The notes beneath the pieces were generated by a model. That model worked only from the letters and a program-made list of their open reading frames with translations, was not told where the DNA came from and ran no database searches. Position numbers and translations under genes: made by a program. Below are positions 32,947 to 41,989 of a stretch of DNA of 64,000 bases, one piece after another. The first letter of the stretch is position 1. Every line of letters starts with the position of its first letter. The stretch is from Streptomyces caniferus (GTDB taxonomy: Bacteria; Actinomycetota; Actinomycetes; Streptomycetales; Streptomycetaceae), in the NCBI RefSeq assembly GCF_009811555.1, contig NZ_BLIN01000005.1, forward strand, positions 3,233,501 to 3,297,500, written 5' to 3'.

Positions 32947-34496
32947 CCGCCCCCGCTCCCACCCGCCCGCTCCCGGCCGTCCCCGGCCCTTCGGAGCCCG
33001 TACCGACGCTGGCATCCTTCGGCCCGCCGCGCCTGCTGGCCGGCCTGGACGAGGTGCCGCGCATGGACCGGGTGGCGCACCTGTCCCGGCACGGCAGCCT
33101 GCCCCAGCTCAACTCCACGGAGCTGGTGGCGCTGGCCGAGGACATCGATCTGCGCGGCCGGGGAGGTGCGGGCTTCCCCTTCGCCCGCAAGCTCACCGCC
33201 GTCATGGACGGGATGCGGCGCGCCGACGGCAAGGGCGCGGTGGTCGTCAACGGCAGCGAGGGCGAGCCCAGTTGCCTCAAGGACACCGCGCTGCTGCTGG
33301 GCGCCCCGCACCTGGTGATCGACGGCGCCCTGCTGGCCGCCGACGCCCTGGGCGCCCAGGAGGTCGCGCTCGGGGTGACCCGCATGGACGTACTGAACTC
33401 CGTGCAGCGGGCCATCGACGAACGCGGTCCGGTGCGGCCGACGTTACGGGTCACCCTGCTCACCGAACGGTTCGTCACCGGCGAGGGCTCCGCGATGACG
33501 AACGGGCTGGGCGGCGGCCCCGGCCTCCCCTCGGGCCGCAAGATCCGCTCCAGCGAGCGCGGCCTGAACGGTGTGCCGACGCTGCTGTCCAACACCGAGA
33601 CCTACGCCCAGCTCGCCGTGGCCGCCAGGCTCGGTGCGCTCGGCTACCGCTCGGTGGGCCTGCCCACGGAGCCCGGCACGCTGCTGCTGACGGTCGCCGG
33701 CAGCCGGGTGGTGGAGGTGCCCTACGGCGTCTCGCTGGCCCGGGTCCTGGCGCTGTGCGGCATGGACCAGGGGCAGGGCGTGCTGATCGGCGGCTACCAC
33801 GGCACGTTCGTGTCGCCCACCGACTCGCTGACCGCGGCGCTGTCGAAGGAGTCGCTGGCCGAGTACAAGGCGGTGCTCGGTGCCGGTGCGGTGCTGCCGC
33901 TGCCGTACGACACCTGCCCGGCGGGCGAGACGGTACGCGTCGCGCAGTGGATGGGCGCCGAGTCGGCCGGCCAGTGCGGCCCCTGCGTGCTGGGCCTGCC
34001 CGCGCTCGCCGAGCAGCTCGACCGCGCCGTACGGGGCGGCGGTGCCGCCGCTCTGGAGGCCGTACAGGCGCGGATGCGGGCGGTCGAGAAGCGCGGCGCC
34101 TGCAGCCATCCGGACGGCACCGCGCGCTTCGTGGCGTCGGCCCTCGCCGCCTTCCCCGAGGAGTTCGAGCGCCATGCGCAGGGGTTCGGCTGCGGCCGCC
34201 CGGTGACCGGCGCGCTGCCGGTCAGCGAGACCCTGCCGCTGCCGTCCACCGTCCCCCTGCCGATGCCCACCGTCTCCCGGGTGGTGGCGCCGCCGCAGGA
34301 ACGGCTGCTGGTCGACTGGACGCTGTGCCGCGGCCACGGCCTGTGCGCGGACGTGGTGCCCGGCATCATCAAGCTCGGCCCGGACGGCTACCCGGAGAAG
34401 GCCAGCATGCCGCTGCCGGCCCGGATGCGGCGCCGCGCGCAGCTCGCGGTCCGCCGCTGCCCGGCACTCGCGCTGCGGGTGCAGGGCGGCAACTGA
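32943..34496 (+). CDS. NuoF-like NADH-binding flavoprotein fused to a ferredoxin
   Basis: A 517-residue fusion. The NuoF part (about 40-420) carries the FMN/NADH motif LRGRGGAGFPFARK, an ExEP-like GSEGEPSCLKD, a SLBB region (GTLLLTVAGSRVVEVPYGVSLARVL) and the iron-sulfur region. There the usual SCGxCxPC is SAGQCGPC, with Cys345, Cys348 and Cys387 but Ala342 in place of the first Cys. Residues ~452-517 form a small ferredoxin with Cys462, Cys468 and Cys506 (LCRGHGLCADV...RRCPAL), the three-Cys [3Fe-4S] pattern. ATG 32943 overlaps the cytochrome stop. It likely passes NAD(P)H electrons to the membrane haems (inference). No Nuo complex subunits are nearby. Confidence 0.85.
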   Translation: MTAPAPTRPLPAVPGPSEPVPTLASFGPPRLLAGLDEVPRMDRVAHLSRHGSLPQLNSTELVALAEDIDLRGRGGAGFPFARKLTAVMDGMRRADGKGAVVVNGSEGEPSCLKDTALLLGAPHLVIDGALLAADALGAQEVALGVTRMDVLNSVQRAIDERGPVRPTLRVTLLTERFVTGEGSAMTNGLGGGPGLPSGRKIRSSERGLNGVPTLLSNTETYAQLAVAARLGALGYRSVGLPTEPGTLLLTVAGSRVVEVPYGVSLARVLALCGMDQGQGVLIGGYHGTFVSPTDSLTAALSKESLAEYKAVLGAGAVLPLPYDTCPAGETVRVAQWMGAESAGQCGPCVLGLPALAEQLDRAVRGGGAAALEAVQARMRAVEKRGACSHPDGTARFVASALAAFPEEFERHAQGFGCGRPVTGALPVSETLPLPSTVPLPMPTVSRVVAPPQERLLVDWTLCRGHGLCADVVPGIIKLGPDGYPEKASMPLPARMRRRAQLAVRRCPALALRVQGGN

Positions 34497-34682
34497 CGGT
34501 CCGGGCACGGTTTTTGCCCGCGGAGAAAATTCTTCGGCACCGTTGAACGCCCGGCACCCCGTAGCCCGTATTCCCCCGGCGACGGCACCCCGCCGGGGGC
34601 CCCGGGCCCCCAGGGCACCGGGCCACCGTCCCAGCCCTCACCTCAGCAAGCGACGGAACCACCACCCGACAGAGGAGACATC

Positions 34683-35648
34683 ATGATCACTCGACGTCGT
34701 GCGGGTCTCGCGGCCACGGCGGTCGCGACCCTGGCCCTGACCGCCGCCTGCGGCAGCAGCGGCAACCAGAGCGCGGGTACCCCCACCACCGACAACGTCC
34801 AGCCCGCCGGCCAGGGCACCAGCGACTACGGCTACGGCTCCTCGGGCTCAGGTTCGGGCTCCGCCGGCGGCTACGGCGGCCAGGCGGGCGGCGACAACGG
34901 CGGCAAGGCCCCGCAGGCCGTCAGCGCCGGCACACTGGCCCTGCACCAGGACACCGAGCTCGGCCCGGTCGTCACCGACTCCAAGGGCATGACCCTCTAC
35001 CGCTTCGACAAGGACACCGCGGACCCGTCCAAGTCCAACTGCTCCGGCTCCTGCGCCACCACCTGGCCGGTGGTCCCCTCCGACGGTGCCAGCGCCCCGG
35101 CCGGCATCGACAAGAGCAAGCTGGGCTCGGTCACCCGCGCCGACGGCACCAAGCAGCTCACCATCGGCGGCTGGCCCGCCTACCGCTACGCCAAGGACAC
35201 CAAGCCCGGCGACACCAAGGGCCAGGGCGTGGGCGGCACCTGGAACGCGCTGGCCGCCGACGGCAAGAAGGCCGGCACCCAGAAGCCCGGCGACGTCTCG
35301 GTGTTCGACCACCCCCAGCTCGGCTCGCTCCTCGTCGACGGCCAGGGCCGCACCCTCTACCGCTTCAACAAGGACAGCGCCTGGCCGATGAAGTTCGGCT
35401 GCAACGACGCCTGCCTGGACACCTGGAAGCCCGCCAAGCCGGCCGACCGCTCCAAGCTCAACGGCATCGCCCCCAAGCTCATCTCCACCGTCACCCGCCC
35501 CGACGGCACCCGTCAGCTGGCCGTCGACTGCTGGCCCGTCTACTGGTTCACCGGCGACAAGCAGCCCGGTGACATCAACGGCCAGGGCAAGATGGGCCTG
35601 TGGTTCGCGGTCTCCAAGGAGGGCAAGAAGATCACGACGACGCCGTAG
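34683..35648 (+). CDS. SCO0930-type lipoprotein with secreted repeats (PF03640-like)
   Basis: A 321-residue surface lipoprotein. The signal ends at LTAAC (Cys23), followed by a Gly/Ser/Tyr-rich spacer (about 40-80). Repeated units of the Lipoprotein_15/secreted-repeat family then appear: LYRFDKDTADPSKSNCSGSCATTWPVV and LYRFNKDSAWPMKFGCNDACLDTWKP, each with a CxxxC pair, alternating with VTRADGTKQLTIGGWPAYRY and VTRPDGTRQLAVDCWPVYWF. ATG 34683 is preceded by GAGGAGACATC. It follows the NuoF-ferredoxin gene in the same direction and could be the outer partner of an electron-export chain (inference). Its 3' end overlaps the convergent transporter gene by 17 bases. Confidence 0.86.
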   Translation: MITRRRAGLAATAVATLALTAACGSSGNQSAGTPTTDNVQPAGQGTSDYGYGSSGSGSGSAGGYGGQAGGDNGGKAPQAVSAGTLALHQDTELGPVVTDSKGMTLYRFDKDTADPSKSNCSGSCATTWPVVPSDGASAPAGIDKSKLGSVTRADGTKQLTIGGWPAYRYAKDTKPGDTKGQGVGGTWNALAADGKKAGTQKPGDVSVFDHPQLGSLLVDGQGRTLYRFNKDSAWPMKFGCNDACLDTWKPAKPADRSKLNGIAPKLISTVTRPDGTRQLAVDCWPVYWFTGDKQPGDINGQGKMGLWFAVSKEGKKITTTP

Positions 35649-37209
35649 GGCCGGCCGTCCCGCCCTGCGAGCCCGCACCGTCCCGGGGAAACTCGTCGTC
35701 CAGCGCCAGCACCTCGGCGTCCGGCCTCTCGTCCGTATCGCGCGGCCCCAGCCAGGTGACCCCAAGCGCCACCGCCACGTTCACGGCGAGCGAGACGAGC
35801 CCCGCGTTCATCCCCCAGACCGGGTCGTGTCCCCCGAAGACCAGGACACAGACGAGCGCAAAGCCCGCCACCAGGCCGCTCACCGCGGCGCGGAGCGTCA
35901 GCCGTCGCCACACCAGCCCCAGCAGCAGCATCGGCACGAGCTGTGCCATGCCCTCGTACGAGATCAAGGAGAGTCGGACGAGGGTGTCGGGGGCGGTGTA
36001 GGTCAGCGCCAGCGCCAGCGCCCCGGCCACCACCACGACCAGCTGCGACCACAGCTTCTGCCGCCCGCCCGCCGTCCGCCGCCCTCCGTCCCCGGCAGCC
36101 TCCCCGGCCTCCCCTTCGCCGGGGACCGAGCGCGCCCCCAGCACGCTCCTCCCCCACATCGTGCCGATGACCAGCATGAACACGGCCATCGGCACGATGG
36201 AGGAGAGGGCGGCGGCCACCCCGATCAGCCCCACGGCCCAGGCCGGAAGGGAGTCCACCACCAGCTTGAACAGCGCGAGATTGGAGTCCGCGCCCACCAG
36301 CCCGGGCACCACGAACAGCGCGGCCATCCCCAGCAGCATCGGCACGAACAACAGCACGTTGTAGAACGGGAGGTAGAGGGCGTTGCGGCGCAGCACCTCG
36401 GCGTTGCGGGCACCCAGATAGCCCGCCACGGTCGTCGGGAAGATCACCACCGTGAGGGAGTTGACGACGGTGGTGGTGACGAACCAGACCGGGCCCAGTC
36501 CGCCCGACGCATGGCCCGGGAAGGTCAGCCACTGCGGCCGCTCGGCGACGATTTTGTGCAGGAACGGCCCGTAGCCGTCGAAGTAGTGCAGCGGCACATA
36601 GACCGCGAGGAAGCCGAGGGTGCCGATGACGAGGACGTCCTTGAGCACCGACACCCAGGCACTGCCGCGCAGCCCACTGATCACGACGAAGCCCGTGGTG
36701 ACGGCGAAGGCTATGAAATAGGCCCAGTTGAGGCTGATGGCACCGTAGGAGATGGTCGAGACGACCACGCCCATGCCGGTGATCTGCAGCTGGATGTACG
36801 GCAGCAGGCAGACGGTGGCCAGCAGGGCGACGGCGGCGCCGAGCCAGGGCGCCCGGTAGCGGTGCGCCACCATGTCGGTGATCCCGACCAGGTGGTGCCG
36901 GCGGGCGTAGGACCACAGCATCGGCCCGACGACGTACCCGAGCGCATAGCCGCAGGACATGTAGGCCAGGACGTAGAGCACCGGGGCGCCGAAGTTGTAG
37001 CCCCAGCCGGCCGCGCCGAGGTAGCTGAAGCTCGTGTAGCTCTCACCGGCCATCAGCACCCAGATGAAGACGGTCCCCAGGCTCCGGCCGCCCACCGACC
37101 ACTCGGCGAGTCCCCCGCCGGAACCGCGGCCGCGCACCGCGAGCAGGCCGAGGGCGACGGTGAGCACCATGAAGACGCCGAAGACGGCGGTGGAAACGGT
37201 GGCGTTCAT
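35632..37209 (-). CDS. Sodium:solute symporter (SSS) family transporter
   Basis: A 525-residue transporter with about 13 membrane helices. The SSS family pattern is seen in LAEWSVGGRSLGTVFIWVLMAGESYTSFSYLGAAGWGY, HRYRAPWLGA and SSIVPMAVFMLVIGTMWGRSV. ATG 37209 overlaps the DUF3311 stop (ATGA); the DUF3311-SSS pair is a common two-component arrangement in which the small protein accompanies the symporter. The substrate is probably a monocarboxylate or similar solute but cannot be read. Confidence 0.88.
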   Translation of the reverse strand: MNATVSTAVFGVFMVLTVALGLLAVRGRGSGGGLAEWSVGGRSLGTVFIWVLMAGESYTSFSYLGAAGWGYNFGAPVLYVLAYMSCGYALGYVVGPMLWSYARRHHLVGITDMVAHRYRAPWLGAAVALLATVCLLPYIQLQITGMGVVVSTISYGAISLNWAYFIAFAVTTGFVVISGLRGSAWVSVLKDVLVIGTLGFLAVYVPLHYFDGYGPFLHKIVAERPQWLTFPGHASGGLGPVWFVTTTVVNSLTVVIFPTTVAGYLGARNAEVLRRNALYLPFYNVLLFVPMLLGMAALFVVPGLVGADSNLALFKLVVDSLPAWAVGLIGVAAALSSIVPMAVFMLVIGTMWGRSVLGARSVPGEGEAGEAAGDGGRRTAGGRQKLWSQLVVVVAGALALALTYTAPDTLVRLSLISYEGMAQLVPMLLLGLVWRRLTLRAAVSGLVAGFALVCVLVFGGHDPVWGMNAGLVSLAVNVAVALGVTWLGPRDTDERPDAEVLALDDEFPRDGAGSQGGTAGPTASS

Positions 37210-37475
37210 CCCCGGCCCCGCTTGAGGTCGGCGCGCCGCGCCAGCCACACCGCCAGCGGTGTCGCCAGCGTCGCCACGAGCATCCAGAAGAACAGGAACG
37301 GCAGGCCGAGCACCGTCGGTGTCACCCGGTTCACCAGCGGCAGCACCGCCAGGAAGAGCACATACGGCAGCAGCAGCCACAGCAGCGCGGGGCGCTTTCT
37401 CGAACCCGGGGCCCGCCCTGGGGAGGTGTCGTTTCGCACGGGGCGAGAGCCTAGGCGACGCGCGGCGGCCCTCAC
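37206..37475 (-). CDS. DUF3311 small membrane protein, partner of the SSS transporter
   Basis: An 89-residue protein with two hydrophobic helices (about 30-47, LLWLLLPYVLFLAVLPLV, and 52-75) and a basic end. DUF3311 proteins are regularly encoded directly before SSS symporters. GTG 37475 overlaps the sortase stop (GTGA); GTG 37439 (MRNDTSPG) is a possible shorter start. It overlaps the transporter by four bases. Confidence 0.82.
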   Translation of the reverse strand: MRAAARRLGSRPVRNDTSPGRAPGSRKRPALLWLLLPYVLFLAVLPLVNRVTPTVLGLPFLFFWMLVATLATPLAVWLARRADLKRGRG

Positions 37476-38293
37476 CGTGACTGTGTCGACCGCAACACGC
37501 CCCAGACCACCAGCCGGTAGGCCGAGGTGTACTCCGGCGTACAGGTCGTCAGGGTCAGATAGGCGCCCGGCGCCGTGAAGCGCTGGGCGGGGTGCACGCT
37601 GCTGTACGGGACGGCGGCGAGGACGGTGCCGTCGGCGGGTGTGGTCCGCGGCAGGGTGCGCCGGACCACATAGGTGTAGCGGGCCCCGGCGGTGTCGAGG
37701 AGGACGGTGTCGCCGGTGCGCAGCCGGTCCAGGCGGCGGAACGGCTCGCCGTGGGTGTTGCGGTGCCCGGCCAGTGCGACATTGCCGGCCTCGCCGGGCT
37801 GGGCGCTGTGCGGATAGTGGCCGACATAGCCCTTGTTGAGGACCGCGGCCTTGCCGACGCCCTCGGCGACCGGGGCGGTGAGACCGATCCGCGGGATGCG
37901 CAGGACCGCGTACGCCCGGTTCCGCGGCGGCGCCGGGGACCGGCCGGCGGCGCGGCGGGCGGAGGTGCCGGGCGACGGGCCGCCCCGCCCGGTCCGCGCC
38001 GCCGCTCCCTCGTCGTCACCGGGCGCCGGGGGCGCGGCGGGTGACGGCGCCCGGGCGTCCCACTGCCGCTCCAGCCGGTCCACCTGGTCGTCCGCCGCGT
38101 GCTGCGCCTGACGGTTCGTCCACCACAGCTGGTGGACGACGAGGAGCAGCAGGACGGCGCCGAGCGTCACGGCCAGCTCCGCACCCGTCCACAGCGCCCG
38201 CGCGGCACGGGAGCGACGGGTCCGTCGCCCCTGTACGACCACCGGTATCCGCTCCCGCACGCGGGCACCGTAAGCCCTGCGGGCCGAAGCCAC
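37472..38293 (-). CDS. Class E sortase
   Basis: A 273-residue membrane-anchored transpeptidase that attaches LAxTG-type proteins such as chaplins to the Streptomyces wall. An N-terminal membrane helix (about 36-56) and a Pro/Arg-rich linker precede the barrel. The triad is intact: His177 (ALAGHRNTHGEPF), Cys251 (LTLTTCTPEYTS) and Arg260. This contrasts with the degenerate sortase at 18442-19446. The start is GTG 38293 or possibly GTG 38260. It is upstream of and overlaps the DUF3311 gene. Confidence 0.9.
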   Translation of the reverse strand: MASARRAYGARVRERIPVVVQGRRTRRSRAARALWTGAELAVTLGAVLLLLVVHQLWWTNRQAQHAADDQVDRLERQWDARAPSPAAPPAPGDDEGAAARTGRGGPSPGTSARRAAGRSPAPPRNRAYAVLRIPRIGLTAPVAEGVGKAAVLNKGYVGHYPHSAQPGEAGNVALAGHRNTHGEPFRRLDRLRTGDTVLLDTAGARYTYVVRRTLPRTTPADGTVLAAVPYSSVHPAQRFTAPGAYLTLTTCTPEYTSAYRLVVWGVLRSTQSR

Positions 38294-38326
38294 CAGAGGC
38301 GCGCACGCCCGGCCCCGGACCGGGGG

Positions 38327-39679
38327 TCAGCCGCCGAAGGCCTGCGAGACGGCGTAGATGGCCAGTCCGGCCAGGGCGCCGACGACGGTGCCGTTGATCC
38401 GGATGAACTGCAGATCCCGGCCGATGTGCGCCTCGATCTTCTTCGAGGTGTGTTCGGCGTCCCAGCCGGCGACGGTGTCGGTGATCAGGGAGGTGATCTC
38501 GCTCTGATAGGTCGTCACCACATAGACGGCCGCGCCCTCCAGCCAGCCGTCCACCTTCTCCTGCAGCCGCTTCTCGTCGGACAGCCGCCGGCCCAGGGAC
38601 AGCAGCGCCGCCCGTACCCGCAGCCGCAGTTCGCTGCGCTCGTCCTCGGCCGCGGCGACGATCATCGCGCGCACCGAGCCCCAGGCCGAGGCGATCAGGT
38701 CCTGCACCTCGCCGCGCCCCAGCACCTCGGACTTCAGCCGCTCGACCTTGGCCCGGGTCGCCGGGTCGGACTGCAGGTCGTCCGCGAAGTCCCGCAGGAA
38801 GCGGTCGATGGCGCCGCGCGCCGGGTGCTCGGGCATGTCCCGCATCTCGGTGACGAAGCGCATCAGCTCCTTGTAGACCCGGTCGCCCACCTTGCGGTCG
38901 ACGAACCGCGGGGTCCATCCGGGCGCGCCGCCGGAGACCGCGCTCATCACGGAGTCGCCGTGTTCGACCAGCCAGTCGTGGACGCGGGCGACGAGCAGGT
39001 CCACCACCCGCTTGTGGCCGCCCTCGGCGACGATCTTCTCCAGCATCGTGCCGATCCCGGGCGCGATCTCCTGGGCGTCGGCGCGGCGGGTGATGGCCTC
39101 GCCGACCACCGCCTGCACATCGGAGTCGCGCAGCACGGTCAGCGCGCCGCGCAGCGCCGTGGAGACCTCGGCGGTGACCCGGTCGGCGTTCCGGGGCTCG
39201 GCGAGCCAGCCGCCGACCCTGCGGCCGATGCCGACCGAGCGCAGCCGACGGCGGACGACCTCGCCGGAGAGGAAGTTCTCGCCGACGAAATCACCCAGAC
39301 TCTGCCCCAGTTGGTCCTTTTTGGTGGGAATGATCGCGGTGTGCGGAATCGGCAGCCCCATCGGCCGCTTGAACAGCGCGGTGACCGCGAACCAGTCGGC
39401 CAGCGCGCCGACCATCCCGGCCTCCGCGGCCGCCGCGACGAACCCGGTCCAGCCGCCCGCCCCGGACGCCCCGGCCCACTTCGCCAGGACGTAGACCAGT
39501 GCGACGGCCAGCAGCAGGCCGGTGGCCAGCGTCTTCATCCGGCGTACGGCGCGCCGCCGCTCCTCGTCGGCGGCGCCGTAGGCGAAGCCGCCGGCCGGTG
39601 CGGGCCGGCCCGCCGGCGCCACGCCCGGCGCCGACGCCCGTTCCGCATCCGGCGCCATGTCCGCGTTTGTGCGTTCCAT
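38327..39679 (-). CDS. DUF445 family membrane protein
   Basis: A 450-residue protein with a membrane helix near the N-terminus (about 50-67, LATGLLLAVALVYVLAKWAG), the family-typical EAGMVGALADWFAVTALFKRPMGLPIPHTAIIPTKKDQ segment and a C-terminal helix (NGTVVGALAGLAIYAVSQAFGG). The central ~300 residues are long charged helices, probably coiled coil. ATG 39679 has GGAGCGG upstream. DUF445 proteins are widespread inner-membrane proteins of unknown function. Confidence 0.88.
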   Translation of the reverse strand: MERTNADMAPDAERASAPGVAPAGRPAPAGGFAYGAADEERRRAVRRMKTLATGLLLAVALVYVLAKWAGASGAGGWTGFVAAAAEAGMVGALADWFAVTALFKRPMGLPIPHTAIIPTKKDQLGQSLGDFVGENFLSGEVVRRRLRSVGIGRRVGGWLAEPRNADRVTAEVSTALRGALTVLRDSDVQAVVGEAITRRADAQEIAPGIGTMLEKIVAEGGHKRVVDLLVARVHDWLVEHGDSVMSAVSGGAPGWTPRFVDRKVGDRVYKELMRFVTEMRDMPEHPARGAIDRFLRDFADDLQSDPATRAKVERLKSEVLGRGEVQDLIASAWGSVRAMIVAAAEDERSELRLRVRAALLSLGRRLSDEKRLQEKVDGWLEGAAVYVVTTYQSEITSLITDTVAGWDAEHTSKKIEAHIGRDLQFIRINGTVVGALAGLAIYAVSQAFGG

Positions 39680-39960
39680 CCGCTCCACCGCTCCCACCGT
39701 GCCCCCGCCTCCATCCGGACCGGCCGGCTCCGCAGACCGGCCGCCGGTCCGGCCGTATATCCCACTGTGACCTACTCCTGGAACGAACCACGAGTTCCCC
39801 GCGTCCATGCCAGGGAGGCATCGAGCGGGGCGCCGGGCGGCGCCCCGGAGGTCCGTGGGATCATGAGAGACCGATCGGACCGCAACGGTGCCGCTGATCA
39901 TCCGCTGCCCTTGCCCGCCCGGAGCGTGCAGCTCCGCTTTACCCAGGAGACCCCTCCCGC

Positions 39961-41271
39961 ATGAAGAAAAGTGTGGGTTACTCCCTGCTCGCCGGTCTGG
40001 CGGCAGTGGTGGTGCTGATCTCGACCGCGATATTCGTCGGCTTCGGCGGCGACGACGGCGGGCTCGGCAGTTCCTCGCACAAGCCACGCGACCCGGCCGC
40101 GCCGGCGGTCTCCGGGCAGTGGGTCGGCACCTGGTCGGCGGCCGCGGCGGCGGCCGAGCCCGGCACCCTGAACGGCTACGCGGGGATGTCGATACGCAAT
40201 GTCGTGCACACCAGCGTCGGCGGCGCGGGCGTCCGCATCCAGCTCTCCAACCTCTACGGCACCCGCCCGCTGGTGGTGAGCCATGCCACCCTGGCGCTGG
40301 CCGCGGCCCCCAGCAACCCCACGGCCGCCGACGGCACCATGCGGCGGCTGTCCTTCAACGGCAAGCCCGCGGTGACCATCCCGGCGGGCGGCGCGGTCAC
40401 CAGCGACCCGACCCGGCTGAAGGTGCCCGGCGACGCGGACCTGCTGGTCACCACGTACTCCCCGTCCCCCTCGGGGCCCGCCACCTACCACCCGTACGCC
40501 CGGCAGACCTCCTACCTGGCGCGCGGCGACCGGGCCGAGGACGCCACCGGCGCGGCCTACACCGAGCAGAGCCCGTACTGGCGCTACCTGACCGGTGTGG
40601 ACGTGTGGAGCACCCAGGCCCGCGGCTCGGTCGTGGCGATCGGCGACTCGATCACCGACGGCATCACCTCCACCGCGGGCGCCAACCACCGCTGGACGGA
40701 CTTCCTCGCGGCCAGGCTGCGCAACGAGCCGGGCGCGCCCCGCTACGGCGTCCTCAACCAGGGCATCAGCGGCAACCGCCTGCTGGTCAACGGCTCCCGG
40801 TTCTCCCCGAACAACGGGCCCAGCGTGCTGTCCCGCCTGGAGCGCGATGCGCTGTCACGCACCGGTGTGAAGGCAGTGATCGTCGAGATCGGTCTGAACG
40901 ACCTGTTCAAGACCCCGCGCCAGCTCGACCCGCAGAAGATCGTCGCGGGGATGCGGGAGATCGTCCGCCAGGCGCACGCCCGCGGGCTGCGCGTCACCGG
41001 CAGCACCCTTACCCCGTTCGGGGGGCACCGCGGTTACTCCACCCTGCTGAATTCGGTGCGCGAACGGGTCAACCACATCATCCGCTCCGGCACCGTCTAC
41101 GACGAGGTCGTGGACTTCGACAAGGCGCTGCGCGACCCGTCGATGCCGGTGCGGCTGCGGCCCTCCTACGACTCGGGCGACCATCTCCACCCGAGCGACG
41201 AGGGCTTCCGGGCGATGGCCGACGCGGTGAACCTCGCCCACCTCAAGCTGGCCGCGCCCGCCGCGCTGTAA
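39961..41271 (+). CDS. Secreted SGNH/GDSL hydrolase
   Basis: A 436-residue exported esterase-type hydrolase. A signal-anchor lies at about 8-28 (LLAGLAAVVVLISTAIFVGF). An N-terminal beta domain (about 50-215) precedes the SGNH domain. The four blocks are GDSITDG (Ser nucleophile), NQGISGNR (Gly), IGLNDLF (Asn) and SGDHLHPSDEG (Asp/His). The substrate is unknown but an extracellular ester or deacetylation target is likely. ATG 39961 has CAGGAGA upstream. Confidence 0.88.
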   Translation: MKKSVGYSLLAGLAAVVVLISTAIFVGFGGDDGGLGSSSHKPRDPAAPAVSGQWVGTWSAAAAAAEPGTLNGYAGMSIRNVVHTSVGGAGVRIQLSNLYGTRPLVVSHATLALAAAPSNPTAADGTMRRLSFNGKPAVTIPAGGAVTSDPTRLKVPGDADLLVTTYSPSPSGPATYHPYARQTSYLARGDRAEDATGAAYTEQSPYWRYLTGVDVWSTQARGSVVAIGDSITDGITSTAGANHRWTDFLAARLRNEPGAPRYGVLNQGISGNRLLVNGSRFSPNNGPSVLSRLERDALSRTGVKAVIVEIGLNDLFKTPRQLDPQKIVAGMREIVRQAHARGLRVTGSTLTPFGGHRGYSTLLNSVRERVNHIIRSGTVYDEVVDFDKALRDPSMPVRLRPSYDSGDHLHPSDEGFRAMADAVNLAHLKLAAPAAL

Positions 41272-41296
41272 CGCGAACGGAGCAGGCGCCGCCGCC

Positions 41297-41980
41297 TCAG
41301 TCCCCCTCCTTGCGCGGGTGGGGCTCCAGGCGGCGGCGCTCCTCCTCCTTCAGGCGCCGCTTCTCGGCCTTGAGCAGCTTGCGCTCGACGCCGACGCCGC
41401 CCATCAGCGCCAGCCCGGTGACGATCACGCGGGGCGCACCGGGCTCGCCCGGCACCCCGTCCTCGCGCGAGTCGAAACCGCCCATGATGCCCAGGCCGCG
41501 CACCTCGACGTCGACGCCCGGCGGCACCACGATGTTGACCCCGCCCATGACCGCCCAGCAGCTGATGACGATCTCGGGCCCGGCGAAGTCCGCCTCGCGC
41601 AGATCGATCTCGCCGCCGCCCATGAGGCAGACCGCGGTGAAGCGGCGCCCGATCGTCCACCGGCCCTTGCGCTGGAAGCCGCTCATCACGGCGAGGCCGG
41701 CCGCGGACCCCCGCGCGCCGTCCACGATCCGCTCCGCCCAGAGCGTCGGCGCCGCGCCCTCCTTGCGCAGCGACAGCGGGGCCGAACCCGCGGCGGCCAC
41801 CGGCAGATCGGCGGTGAGCGGCTCCAACTCCCCGTAGGTGCGGGCCCGGTAGGCCGCATCGAGCCGCTCGTCGAACTCCTCCATCGCCAGCCGCCCTTCC
41901 GCGACGGCATCCCGCAGGATCTCCACGACCCGCTCGCGGTCGGCGTCGGAAGCGCGCAATTCCGGGAGGTCTTCAGTCAT
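41297..41980 (-). CDS. DUF1707 domain protein with LiaF-like C-terminus
   Basis: A 227-residue cytoplasmic or membrane-associated protein. The N-terminal DUF1707 domain reads LRASDADRERVVEILRDAVAEGRLAMEEFDERLDAAYRARTYGEL (about 8-55). The C-terminal part has the repeated strand motifs FTAVCLMGGGEIDLREADF and CWAVMGGVNIVVPPGVDVEVRG, resembling cell-wall-active-antibiotic response (LiaF) proteins. A charged Lys/Arg-rich tail follows. It is ten bases downstream of the ABC ATPase gene on the same strand, so it may be part of that operon. Confidence 0.85.
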   Translation of the reverse strand: MTEDLPELRASDADRERVVEILRDAVAEGRLAMEEFDERLDAAYRARTYGELEPLTADLPVAAAGSAPLSLRKEGAAPTLWAERIVDGARGSAAGLAVMSGFQRKGRWTIGRRFTAVCLMGGGEIDLREADFAGPEIVISCWAVMGGVNIVVPPGVDVEVRGLGIMGGFDSREDGVPGEPGAPRVIVTGLALMGGVGVERKLLKAEKRRLKEEERRRLEPHPRKEGD

Positions 41981-41989
41981 ACGGACACA

